64,000 nucleotides of DNA from Bryum argenteum. Taxonomy: Eukaryota; Streptophyta; Bryopsida; Bryales; Bryaceae. Shown piece after piece: positions 11,501 through 22,142 of this stretch. The position numbers and the translations under genes were made by a program. The DNA lies in NCBI GenBank assembly GCA_037043015.1, contig CM073321.1, positions 40,382,420-40,446,419 on the forward strand, given 5' to 3'. Positions within the stretch are counted from its first letter, which is position 1, and each line of letters starts with the position of its first letter. The notes under the pieces were generated by a model. That model saw only the letters and a list, made by a program, of their open reading frames with translations, searched no databases and was not told the origin of the DNA.

Positions 11501-13245
11501 CGTTGCAATGGTAGCCTTTTCTCCCCTATGGCGGCTATGGGACTATCATGTTCCTCCTTCAAAACCAACAATCTAAGCTTGCCTTGAGGAACATACACCC
11601 TACTTTGCTTATACTTGAGCAATCCATTCACCAACTTGATATCCTTGAGCTTCTTGCCCTTCCTAAGATCACCAAGCATTTGTTGTGCCTCGGGGTCCTT
11701 CATGTACCCCTCTCTTATCCGCCGTTCCCAATTGCCTTCACCCTTATACATGAGCCGCAAGACTTGGGTGGTGCTCATGGCATGAAACTCTTCCTTTCTA
11801 CTTAGCGCATCCGGCACCACATTGTCACGGCCCGGTTTGTGGATCAAGTCCACATTCATGAGCGCCAAAGCATCATGCCACCTCAATTGTTTGGCACTCA
11901 TTTGTGCTTGTGTCTCAAAATACTTCAAAGACACATTATCGGTGTAGACCTTAGTCTTGTGCAACCCCAAGTAATGTTGCCATGTCTTCAAACAATGCAC
12001 CACCGCAAAGAGCTCCTTCTCGTGAGTTGGCCATCTCCTTTGACACCCATCCAACTTCTTGCTCTCATAGGCAATTGGCCTACCATCTTGCATCAAGACG
12101 CCTCCAATGGCAAAGTCACTTGCATCTGTGTGGACCTCAAAGGGCTTATCAAACTCGGGAACTTCAACACTGGTGGAGATGACAACTTGTTCTTGAGTTC
12201 CTCAAAGGCTTGGTAGCAAAATTCATCCCATACTTGGTTCACCCCTTTTTCAACAAGTCGGACAAAGGCTTGGCAATCTTAGAGAAGTTGCGTATGAAGC
12301 GGCGATAGTAGTTTGCTAGGCCAAGGAATGACCTAAGTCCCTTTTTGTGTAGAAGGCCGCTTCCACTCTTGAATTGCCTTCACCTTCTTCATGTCCGGCT
12401 TGATTCCATCTCCGGTAACCACATGGCCCAAGAACTCCATCTCAAGTTGTGCAAACTCACTCTTTTCCCCGTTAGCATAAAGCTTGTTGTCTCTAAGCTT
12501 CATGAGTCACGCCTCAAGGTGCCTTGCATGTTCCTCGGCCGTCTTGGAAAACACCAAGATGTCATCGATGTAGACAATCACAAAGTCATCCATTTCCTCT
12601 CGAAAGATGGTGTTCATAAGGGTTGTGAATGTTGAGGGTGCATTGCACAACCCAAAGGGCATCACAAGGAACTCATAAGACCCATACCTTGTGCGGCACG
12701 CGGTCTTTTCCACATCCGCATCCGCAATGCGGATTTGGTAGTAACCCGACTTCAAGTCTATGCGACTAAAGTACTTAGCTCCCGCCAATCTATCAAAGAG
12801 ATCATCAATTCGAGGCAAAGGGTAGTTGTTCTTGATGGTCACCTTATTCAAGGCCCTATAATCAATGCACATCCTAAGCTTGCCATCCTTCTTGTCCACA
12901 AAGAGGACCGGTGCACCATATGGTGACTTGCTTGGTCTCACATAACCCCTTTCCAACAAGTCGTTTAGTTGCTTCTTTAGCTCCATCAACTCTTTTTGGT
13001 TTAACCGATAAGGTGCCTTAGAAGGTGGCTCGGCTCCCAGGTAGCACCTCGATCTTGTGATCCACTTCTCTTCTTGGGGGTAGCTCTTTGGGTAACTCAT
13101 TGGTAAGCACATCCTTGTACTTGGCCAACACCTCTTGAATTTCTTTGGGAAGTGGTTGTTGCACCCCCTTCCCCTCATGCCCAAGTTGCTCTTCACGAGC
13201 CATCACCACAAATTGATGTTCCAACATTTGGTCTAAAGAGACCAA
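11470..13245 (-). pseudogene. Reverse transcriptase and RNase H of copy 1, frame-broken
   Basis: The fragment at 13245-12507 has the RT signatures [26 protein letters not shown] and [11 protein letters not shown], with the catalytic YIDD. It stops after HLEA. The connection segment (about 12500-12240) is in another frame. The RNase H and tether part (12096-11470) starts near MQDGRPIAYESKKL and includes GRDNVVPDALSRK. It ends in a frame (LPLQRCQGG) that does not join the integrase. The same frame switch after GEK is seen in copy 2. Confidence 0.88.
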
Positions 13246-13318
13246 GTTTAATTTGCCCCCGCTATTGAAGGGCCACGAGTTAACTTCAACACTAACTCCT
13301 TGCCATCACGGCGCACCA

Positions 13319-14878
13319 CTAACCGTCTTTGGCTTGCGCCTCACATCCACCTGTGTGCGCCTCAAAGAAGGTATCCCCTAAGATGAGGTCTACCTCATCC
13401 ATCTCACATAATGTGAAATTCTCAACAAACTCCAATGTCCCACACTTCAAGGTCACTTGCAACGCCACTTCCTCCGTCTTGTGCGGTTCGCCCTTTGCAA
13501 AACGCACATTGATGGGCTTGCTTGCCTTTTGCAGTGGCAAGCCCAACTCCCTTGCTAGTTTGGGACTCATGAAGGAGTGCGTTGCCCCTGTATCAACCAA
13601 ACATGAGACATCTTTGTCCTTCACTTGGGCCTCAAGAAACAAGAGGCCCGGCCTTGGCTTGAGGCTACTTGCCTTGGCCACAAAACCTCCTTCTAGTATG
13701 CGGTCTTCAACACAAGCAAGACTTGCAATGGTACTCACCTTCTTGTCGGGGCACTCCGCAATGAAGTGGCCAATCTTGCCACAACCATGGCACCTCTTGG
13801 CCTTGGTGTCATCACCTTTGTCTCCCCTTTCGATGGCTTTCCCCTTGGTGTTCCCTTTTGTTAGAGGCTCCACCATCCACTTGTCCCTTGTGTTTGTTGC
13901 CAAAGCCAAACTTCTTGCGCTCTTTGCCTCGAGCCGCATTCCTATTTGATCCACTTTGTTGAGAGGGGCCACTTGACTTCCTCTCGGGTCCATCGACCTC
14001 AATCCTTTCAACAATCTTGATGATGCCCGCCACATCCTCGGGAAGTTTTGGGAACTTGAACAAGGCATCCACCACCCACTTTTGAAGCCCACCCAAAAAG
14101 ATGCACTTCTTAGAGAACTCATCCATCTTGGGTGTGGCATTCATTTGGGCATTGAAGTCACGCACATAGGCCTTGAGAGACCCGGTGTGCCTCATTTGCA
14201 CCAAGTTCATGCCTTCCCTCAACTCCCGATACTACGGTGTGAAGCGTTCACTCAACAAGTCTTTGAAGCCACCCCAAGTCAAGTTTGCCACCAACTCCGG
14301 CTCTTGCTCCTTTTGCTTGTCCACCATTGAAGAGCATGATCCTTGAGAAATGTCACCGCAATGGAAACCTTGTCCTCCTCATCCGGCTTTTGGACATCAT
14401 AGTAGTTATCCATCTCAAGAAGGAATTCCTTCACCTTCCTTGCCTTACCAAGTCCCGAGAAGGTGCTTGGCATGTTTACCTTAGCCAACTTTTTGGTGGA
14501 AGATGAAGGTCGGGACCCTTGCATCATGAGGTGTTCAATCAACCTCTCTTGGCGATCCCTTTCTTCCTTCCCACGCTTGAGCTCTTGATTCACGGAGTCC
14601 ATGAACTCAAGCATTCTCATTTGGAAAGCCAATTGAGGATCTTGTTTTTCCACCCCTTGGGAAGACTCTAGGCGTCTCGACCTAGAGCGCTCCTCTTCAC
14701 CCAAGGGCTCCTCTTGAAGTGACAATTCCATTTGCTCATTGCCCTCACTAGTGGCAGCTTGCTCATTGGAGTCATGAGAATGAGCCTCACTTGTAGGATC
14801 GGGGTCTTTGTTCCCCCTCGTGCGTGGCCGCTTGGAAGCTCCAGGCTCATCACCCTCAATGGTCTTCTTCTTGCCCAT
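13319..14878 (-). pseudogene. Gag and protease of copy 1, frame-broken
   Basis: The start codon at 14878 opens MGKKKTIEGDEPG, a charged N-terminus. The capsid-like part (WWTSK, LVQMRHTGSLKAYVRDF) is interrupted by a TAG near 14233 and a frame change near 14300. A CCHC zinc knuckle (CHGCGKIGHFIAEC) and an aspartic protease with an intact active site (VDTGATHSF) follow in the 14140-13319 frame. The protease frame ends before the reverse transcriptase because of a frame change shared with copy 2. Confidence 0.87.
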
Positions 14879-14931
14879 TGCTCCCTCACAACTTTGCACT
14901 TGGGTACTAAAAGCCTGCTCACGATACCAAG

Positions 14932-16217
14932 TGTCGCAACCCTTGCTAGCTCACCTTAGCTTACACCAACTTTTTCCCAACTCTAGCAAGTGTCACGAGC
15001 GCTAACTCTGCACATCCCCCACATGCACAAAGTTAGCTCTCCATACCAACCACCGAGCTCACCGCTTGGTTATCAATCCCTCTTACTCATGCAACCGGGA
15101 CTCAACCCCTTCGTAGGTAGCCAATGGTTAGGTGCGGACTTCCACTTATGTCCAAGGCCCAACTTGGTGGCACTCCCATACCACGCGGCCTAACCGCACT
15201 TGGTGGTGTCTCCTCACCACCGCCCATGACCACCATGGTGACCCCAAGGCCACCAAGTAATCACAATGCCGGCGGTGAGACACCACCCCACATCGGTAGC
15301 ACTCATGGTCCTCATTTTGCCTATATGAGTCCCCCCGTGGTGAAGCCCCAACACTAGCTCCCCACCGGACTCACCTTGTCCTTATGAGCCACCGTGGTGA
15401 AGCCCCAACACTAGCTCCACCCACCGTGCTTCATTTTGCACTTTGAGTCCCCATGGTGGAGCCCCAACACTAGCTCCACCCATTGGGACTCACCTTGGCT
15501 TGGGAGTCCCCATGGTGAGGCCCCAACACTAGCCACACCACTGGGACTCCCACCTTGGTCACCACCAAGGCACCATGGGAGTGGGGAGGAGACCAGCCCT
15601 CCCCATAGTATACTCTGTGGGATTCGGCAGCCCCTGGTCCTAGGTGAAGGGCTGGACCCTCACACCTCTTAGTTTTGGAAGACCACCCAATCTCCCAATG
15701 CCTTAGCCGCTGGAAGGCCCCGGGAGACTTCCCGAACCTTCCAGGGCTCGTATCTACCTCGTCCCGCATCCAAACGCGACGAGCGACCACTCTATCGACA
15801 TCTACTCGTCAAGTAGATGCCGATAGACACCTTACTTGCCTCATTCCGACAAGTATTGAGGGAGTTATGCCCCTCTGAAGATTCGGGAGTCCCGGGCCAG
15901 CTTCCCAGTCCAGCACTGTCCCTGGACAGCACTCCCTTTAGTCCCACAATCTTCCATAACTTTTAGCTCACACCTCCAAATGAGGTGCTCCTTAGCATCC
16001 CGGAATCGTGGCAACATGAGCTTCCATAATCTCATGTCCATTCCGTCGTGGCTCCTAGTCTCCGTGGGTGAGAGGCGTCTCCAACGCCCGGGGTCCTCTC
16101 CCACACTAGGCCCACTTAGGTTCCCTTCACCTTGGCACCCCAAGGCCCGGGCGTCACTCCGGTGTCCCCCTTGGGCCCTTGGTGTTGCGGGCACTCCTCA
16201 AGGAGAGGTGCGTGACA
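14932..16217 (-). repeat. 5' LTR of chromovirus copy 1
   Basis: It is 1286 bp and ends on the minus strand in GCGACA. Just inside, the minus strand reads TTGGTATCGTGAGC, which resembles the initiator-Met tRNA primer site (TGGTATCAGAGC) but with changes; the primer call is tentative. The outer end starts TGTCACGCACC against TGTCGCGCACC in the partner. Confidence 0.92.
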
Positions 16218-17956
16218 GCGTGTGTGCCGCCACGGATGACCTTCAACGGGCGTCCTACGACGACTGATCCGATGCGATTGCCCCAGTGCAAATGTCGCAG
16301 TGCGAGTGCGAGTAACTCATTGCGAGGGTCCAATTTCGAGTATTCTCGGGTTAAACCGTATGTCCCCAGACGGGGTGCCGCGACTTTTGTGTTTAAAACA
16401 AGGATGTGTTTTAAGCTAGACTGCGATTTCAAACCACACAGCATGTCAGTCCCATGAGAACGCTGAGGCTTTCTTGTGACAACTTTACAATCCCTCCTCT
16501 TCGCAAGCTTTCAGCAAGCACACCCTGCAATCAAACAAGACGGTCACTCGCAAACCTTCTCTGCTTGCTATCCATCCCTAACCACGCCTTTCAAGGTGAG
16601 TTGCACACATTTTGATTTAATCCTCCATGCACGTACCTGGGAGGAATTACCAAGGAATGAAGCTCAGGAGTGCTGGTGTGCCGCCACGAGATGACAGCCT
16701 CGAGCGTCCCGACATTAGTGTACCAGTACGAGTGTCTGAGTGGGAGTGTCAGTGCATGTGTCCATGTCCGAGAGTCCTTCTGCGGGTGTGCCGCCAAGAT
16801 CGACCGCCACGAGCGTCTCACCTCGAGTATCCTCGTGCAGGTGTCCCACGCTGGTGCCACAGAACGTCAACGCTGGTGCCACAGAACGTCGCTGGCTTGA
16901 AGGCGACCTCCCTCACACTGTTAGCGCAAAGGTCGCAATTCCACCACGAGTGTCACATAGCTGGTGTGCCGCCCCGAATGACGCACCACGAGTTTCATAC
17001 AACAATTGTTCCAGCTTGAGCGTCGCACGATATAGCTGGTGTGCCACCCCGAATGACGTTCCACGAGTTTCCCATCACGATTGTGCCGGCACGAGCGTCT
17101 CACGACGAGTGTCGCAGTGCGAGGTTCGAACTGCGGGTAACTCAAAGAGAGTGCGCGGCTTAGGGTCCCAGTGCCAGTGCGAGGGTCCCAGTGTGAACGC
17201 GCCACCCCAAGATACCCCTTCAGTCCGTACCAACACAAGTTTCTCATTGCGAGTGTCCGAGAGCAATCGTGCTGCCACGAGTGTCCACAGCTGACCAAAT
17301 TCAGGACAGATTGAAATTTCCCAAAGGGGTTGATGGAGAGTTTTATACGTTTATAAGGAGATGATACAGCACAAGCTAGCATTTCTGGGTGTCCGTGTAT
17401 ACAGCAATCACTGTATCCAAGAGCCCGAGCCACAAAAGCTTGCAAGCATATGGAATGTTGATCTTGAGAATATGCATGGTGATCTTGCAGAAGCCGCACT
17501 TGGGAATGCGGGTCGAGTCAATGGTGACGTGCATGAAAAAATTGCGCTCACGCGCTTACGGTTCGTGCCTCATTGCGGGCGGCCACGGTACTTGCACAGC
17601 GTCAGCTGCCCCGAAATCTCCGTCATCGTCAAATGTTGCGACAGCTCGTGCCGCCCTGAATCCTCTGCAGCCACAATGCCGCCACGAAGCCTGTGCGACC
17701 CCGGAGCCTGTGCCGACCCGAAGCCTGTGTTACCTCACACATAGTGAGTGCCTGCTGACCACTGAAAAGGGGTGAGCTCAAACACATGGTGAGTGCCTGC
17801 TGAACACTGAAAAGGGGTGAGCCGTGCAACATTTAAGGGTGAGGTCTGGTTTCTGATAAGTAGCTGCATATCGGAGTCCATGCATACAAGCAAGGTTGTC
17901 AATCTGAAACAGACATTTGTGATGGAAAGAGGCTCCGGCGTTTAATCCAGTAATAC
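16218..17956. repeat. Continuation of GTGCCGCCAC repeats in the locus A intron
   Basis: The first bases (GCGTGTGTGCCGCCACG) continue the sequence interrupted by copy 1. GTGTGCCGCCAC, CGAGTGTCCCAC and GCACGAGCGTC variants run to about 17290. After that come less repetitive bases and a 45-bp tandem pair at 17744-17825 (GTGAGTGCCTGCTGA with CACTGAAAAGGGGTGAGC). I see no supportable gene. Confidence 0.65.
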
Positions 17957-18112
17957 CTGCATACATGTCGACTGCATTGGCGTCTGCATTGGGGATTCTT
18001 CGTCGGCCTTTTCGTCCTCTCAGTCGAGGAGAGACTCGACCCTGGCGATTCCGAGTGGTGAAGTTGTAGGAGTCGGTGTAGTGGAGCTGACAGTCCCGCC
18101 GAGGTCGTTCAG
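17957..18112 (-). CDS. Candidate exon 3 of locus A
   Basis: The segment is bounded on the minus strand by a CTCGCAG acceptor and a GTATTA donor. It is open in the phase demanded by the upstream exon (18525-18349), which ends one base into a codon, and it leaves one base for the exon at 4034, which starts two bases into a codon. The peptide is basic (RLRGRKGRRR). Another frame looks compositionally more natural but has a TGA, so the frame choice is uncertain. Confidence 0.35.
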
Positions 18113-18348
18113 CTGCGAGAACCGATACGAGAGCCGCCACGAGTATCATCTCGTACGGCGTGGCTGACTCCACACTGCTCGTACGAAGCCAAGCGCGGCT
18201 GGAGTCCAAGTGCCCGGGCCCCCGAAGTGTCAACCCCGGATTGCGCAGAGCCCGAAGTCACCGAGTCTCTCAATGACTCCAGTCGCGGCACAGTGTTCTA
18301 CATTTTCAAAAACAATATTAAAGACATGGTGGAATTCAATGCTCTTAC

Positions 18349-18525
18349 CAGGAGTAGTATCTGGCGTGTCTTGAAGGCAAATGACTCCACGTGGGACAGG
18401 TGTAGCCGCTCCAGGTGAGCCAATTTCTGCGGCGTCCTCTCCCGATAGAGCAGGCGATCCAAGAGATGGATTCTTCGACGTGGCATGATCTTCATCACGC
18501 GGCGACCCCTGCGTCATAGCTTGAC
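18349..18525 (-). CDS. Candidate exon 2 of locus A
   Basis: It lies between a TATGCAG acceptor and a GTAAGAG donor. It encodes a Pro/Ser/Asp-rich disordered segment (GQAMTQGSPRDEDHATSK, then SPALSGEDAAEIGSPG). Its phase (two bases first, one base last) fits exactly after the exon at 21102-21018. No fold is recognisable. Confidence 0.45.
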
Positions 18526-19440
18526 CTGCATATAAGTCAACGGTACTTTTTAGTTTTTCGCAAATAAACACATATACAGGATCACTCGACTAGTTCTTCG
18601 GACCACTGAATTCCAGGTCACTCAACTACTAAATCGCGACACTCTATTCCCGTTCAAAACCTGCACAGCCACGAGAAAGAACCAGATCAGAATAACATTT
18701 AAGGCCTAAGTTCGTTATCAATGTCCGTAGTGTAATAATGATTGTGTTTCAAACTTGCGAAGTGCAGCTGCGGCCTACGGTTACCCTAAAACCCTAAAAC
18801 GGCAAATGGTCACCGCCAAGACCAGGAAGCTGTCGAACCTTGTTGCCGAGCTTCGACACACCAAGCTGCAGCACAAACGCCGGCTTCAACACCACCGCCG
18901 GCTTCAACGTGAGCGATCGCGATGGAGTCACCGCAATATTGAACTCCACGACTGCCTGCCTCCACGACAGCGCCGGCGCAGGGGATCACGCCGAGCTTCG
19001 TCACCGCCAGTATGGAACTCCTCGACTGCGGCCATGACAGTGCCGCCGCTTTCACGACAGTGCCTCCGCGATCACGGCGAGCTTCGAAAGGGCCGGCATC
19101 AACTTCAACACCACCAACGGCTTCAAACCCGCAAGCGATCGCGATAAGGCACTCCTCGACTGCCTCCTCGAAAGCGCCGCCAGGGGAAGAAGGAAGCAGA
19201 TGAATGCAAAACCCTCGTTCGAACACTGGTCTTCGACAATGCAACAAACCGCAAGCTCGGCGGCAGTCATGTCGGACCGCGGGCCATTCGATTGAGACCT
19301 CGATGGACGTCAAGGAGGGCTGCCGTTGCTCGCGAGGCACAGACCTCGACGGACCTACTCTCAGTGGACTGCCAGTGCACTCGAAGAAGCTACTACTCCG
19401 CGGACTGCCGTAGCACTACTGCTGAACCCTCGCAGAGACA
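18526..19440. other. Intron 1 of locus A, GC-rich part
   Basis: No gene is supportable. From 18860 to 19160 the sequence carries imperfect repeats of CGCCGGCTTCAAC, GAGCGATCGCGATGG and CTCGACTGC. These open long frames on both strands that are rich in Arg/His or Gly/Val/Glu and look like composition artefacts. Confidence 0.5.
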
Positions 19441-19445
19441 TCAAC

Positions 19446-20938
19446 TGTCGCAACTCTAATTACTCCAACTCATTTTTTTCTTCTTGGTGAGCCTTACTTG
19501 GTAGCGGAATCCCGGCTCACTTAGTTGGTAGCAATCGGCATCGACTTTGCTAACACTGCACATGCCAAGCACACACAATGTTAGCACTATTTCTAGTCAA
19601 GGTGTCCAACCCACCTTGACTCCCCCAACTCATTACCCGGAACCCGTAAATCGGAACTCCCACAAAACACATGGGCATGCCACTTGGTGGCACGGGGCGG
19701 CCTTCCACACATGTCCAAGCTCCCAAGGGTGGCACTACTCACCCCCGGAGCTAACCGCCCTTATCCATTGTCCAACTTCCCACTAGTCTCCCTTCCACTC
19801 TTGTCTCTCACTTCATTTGGAACATTGCCGGAAATCCTCCCGGAATCCGGCACTAGTTTTCCCGGGGACTAGTTTGGAGCGGGACTCTTTCCAACCCAAT
19901 GTTGCGGGATGCTCAAGAGCATCCCACAATGCCCAAGATGTAGGAGTGAGGCTTCCTTTCCATGCCTCACCTTCTTGAGCCATTCCCGGTCACTGTCGGG
20001 AACCGGCACTACTTATCACGGGGACTAACTTGGAGAGGGACACTTCCCAACCCCATGTTTAGAGATGCTCCAAAGCACTCTCTACTTTCCACAAGGTGCG
20101 GGAGTGAGGCCCCATCCCAAGCCTCACCCCTTGAAGCCACCCCGGCTCCTCAAGGCACCATGTGCAAGTGAGGAGGGAGACCACCCCTCCTCATAGTACT
20201 CTCTGGAGTCTTCGGTAGGCCCCCCCCCTCTTGTGTTGAGGGGCCTTCCGTGACACACTTTTGTTTTGGAAGACCACCCGTTTTTGCCTTAGTCTCAAAA
20301 ACGGGCCGTATCTTCTTCTCGGGCTAACTTGTAGCTCAGTTATCCAAAGGGGACGTGCGAGCCCATTTTCGACGTCTACTCTTTGAGTAGATGTCGATAG
20401 ACTCCTCACTTGTCCCAATCGGAGCTTCTATGTGGGAGCTATGCTCCTCTGAACATTCGGGAGTCCCGGGAGGCAGCAGTCCCGGAGTCCCGAAGTCCCG
20501 ATGCTTTGGAGAGCCATATCTCCCAAAGCATTGCTTTGCTCCTCACGAGCCTTAGCATTTTGGAAAGCTCTTATCCAGAGCTTTCCAAAGACATGCAACA
20601 TGCCGCCATCCAAGAAGGGCGACATTTTGAGTCCCGAAAGGTAACACTCCCAAGTCCCGGAGTGTCCCGGAACGCGCTTCAACTTTGGAGAGCCATATCT
20701 CATGACTTACAACTCCAAATTGCGCGTTCTTTGGACCCATGGGTGCCTGCTTGAACAAGGTTTCCAACCATGTAAAGCACACCACCAAGTTCGTCCCGAG
20801 CACGACGCCATTGCGTGCTGTTTGCTCGGGACTCCCCTTGGTCACCTCACCTTGTCTCTTGCCAAGCCCGGAACGTCACTCCCGGGGTCCTCTTGGCTCA
20901 CCACGGTGTTCGGGCATCCTTTGGAAAGGGATGTGACA
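19446..20938 (-). mobile_element. Diverged solo LTR, related to the chromovirus LTRs
   Basis: The 1493-bp unit starts TGTCGCAACTC and ends GATGTGACA. It is flanked by the 5-bp duplication TCAAC at 19441-19445 and 20939-20943. Blocks match the copy 1 LTRs in the same order: a GCTAACxCTGCACATGCC start, GTAGATGTCGATAGA, CATTCGGGAGTCCCGGG and a CCCGGAACGTCACTCC end. They are too divergent to be the same subfamily. No internal region is present, so this is a solo LTR left by recombination. It sits in intron 1 of locus A, in the same orientation as copy 1. Confidence 0.9.
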
Positions 20939-21017
20939 TCAACCAAGCTTCGACCTCGCAACATCGAATCGAGCTACTATCCTACTTTACTTGTAATAAA
21001 CCAAGCTAGGTGCTCAC

Positions 21018-21102
21018 CTTCATCATCGTCGTCGCTGTCGCTGCTTGCGACTTTTCCATTCTTCCAATTGAAATTACTAGTTTCATCTTCTTGATTCTCC
21101 AT
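21018..21102 (-). CDS. Candidate first coding exon of locus A
   Basis: An ATG at 21102 opens MENQEDETSNFNWKNGK and then an Asp-rich run, and is followed by a GTGAGC donor at 21017. The exon ends one base into a codon, and the next candidate exon restores the frame. This gives an acidic N-terminus like that of locus B. A TAG acceptor lies 21 bases upstream in frame, so the ATG may be internal to a longer exon. Confidence 0.42.
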
Positions 21103-22061
21103 GTTGAGACTCTTCTCAAACTATACCTCACTATCCTGCATATCCTATATCAAATTAGCATATTACTTCTAACAGTTAATTCCACATATTAGACAATATG
21201 AGCAGTCATGCCTGATTTTTGCGCCTGCTGTAGGTGGTTCGGGCGCGCCCCATCAGTGAATCGGATCCAAAGGTCTCGAAAATCGGAAGTAAAGCTTTTG
21301 CTGTATCGCCTAGATCAACTGAGCTGCCTCAAGTGTCTTTGTTCTTCATCTGCCTTGCACTCGATCGCTTTTTAGAGAAATACAAGCGTCCCCCACGTAC
21401 TCTTTTTCTCCGCTTCTTACTTCTAGCACTCTTGCTACTTTGATCATACTCAGCTGTATTTCGCGGCATCACTAAGACATACCTCCTAATTTGCAAATTT
21501 TGGCTGATGCACCGATTTTTAACTCTAGGAGGTGCCCAATAAGGATTACTGACACTACGTGAACTGGAGCCCTAAATTCGTTGCACGTTTTCTTAAAACA
21601 CGCCGCAGTTTTCTTATTAGTGCAGGAATGTAACAAACCGCCGCCTCTCTTACTTAACTCTCATTAACCCTTAAACGTCAGTGCATGCCCCTCGGGCTTG
21701 CCTTGCACTGTATTTTCAGAGGGGCTTGACATTTAAGGGTTAACAGTTCAAAGTAGCCGTCTTTGTCCGTAAGGCCTCAATATTTTATTTTATGCATACC
21801 GGGCCATCAATGGCTGGATAAGACATGAAACCGCCCATGGGATTTATTATGCCATAGTATCCCACATCCTCTTTCTTCTCCGTAGCACCTTTAATACCCT
21901 TGCCGGCCCATGCTTATTTCTGTGATCTGTCAGTTTACTAGAATGACGTCCATTGAGTATGCTTCCAAGGCCATCAATGTCAGTGGAGACTCCACTTCGA
22001 TAGTTCATAGTACTACCACTTATAGCACTTATTATCCTCGTCAGCTATTATTATTCTAAAT
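21103..22061. other. Spacer with a 17-bp inverted repeat and a small basic frame
   Basis: On the minus strand, 21469-21329 is a 46-codon frame beginning MPRNTAEYDQSSKSARSKKR. It is very basic and could be an upstream exon of locus A or nothing. At 21664-21680 and 21727-21743 lie inverted arms TTAACCCTTAAACGTCA and TGACATTTAAGGGTTAA, with one mismatch and a 46-base loop that itself contains GCCCCTC/GAGGGGC. I see no other gene. Confidence 0.45.
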
Positions 22062-22142
22062 TTGAACCGGTTTCGAATGAACTGCATACTTGTCTACGTA
22101 GTGCTTGTTGCATGCCTTGTTTGTGTCTTGTGTTTCTCACGA

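Larger units (their letters stand above)
8174..16217 (-). mobile_element. Ty3/gypsy chromovirus, copy 1 (complete with two LTRs)
   Basis: The element is bounded by LTRs of 1287 bp (8174-9460) and 1286 bp (14932-16217). On the minus strand they start TGTCGC or TGTCAC and end GCGACA. It is flanked by a 5-bp target-site duplication, GCGTG, at 8169-8173 and 16218-16222. Coding order on the minus strand is gag with a CCHC knuckle, protease, reverse transcriptase, RNase H, integrase and chromodomain, as in chromoviruses. The two LTRs differ at only a few positions by eye, so insertion is recent. Several frameshifts and one nonsense codon break the coding region. It lies in the large intron of locus A, antisense to the plus strand and in the same direction as that gene. 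Confidence 0.95.

Noticed and set aside
9933..13949. Plus-strand frames of 80-240 residues opposite the pol genes of copy 1, and their mirror on the minus strand of copy 2
   Set aside because: They are antisense shadows of RT, integrase and chromodomain codons.
18755..19340. Arg/His-rich plus frame (130 residues) and Gly/Val-rich minus frame (176 residues)
   Set aside because: Both come from GC-rich short repeats, have no recognisable domain, and lie in the proposed intron 1 of locus A.
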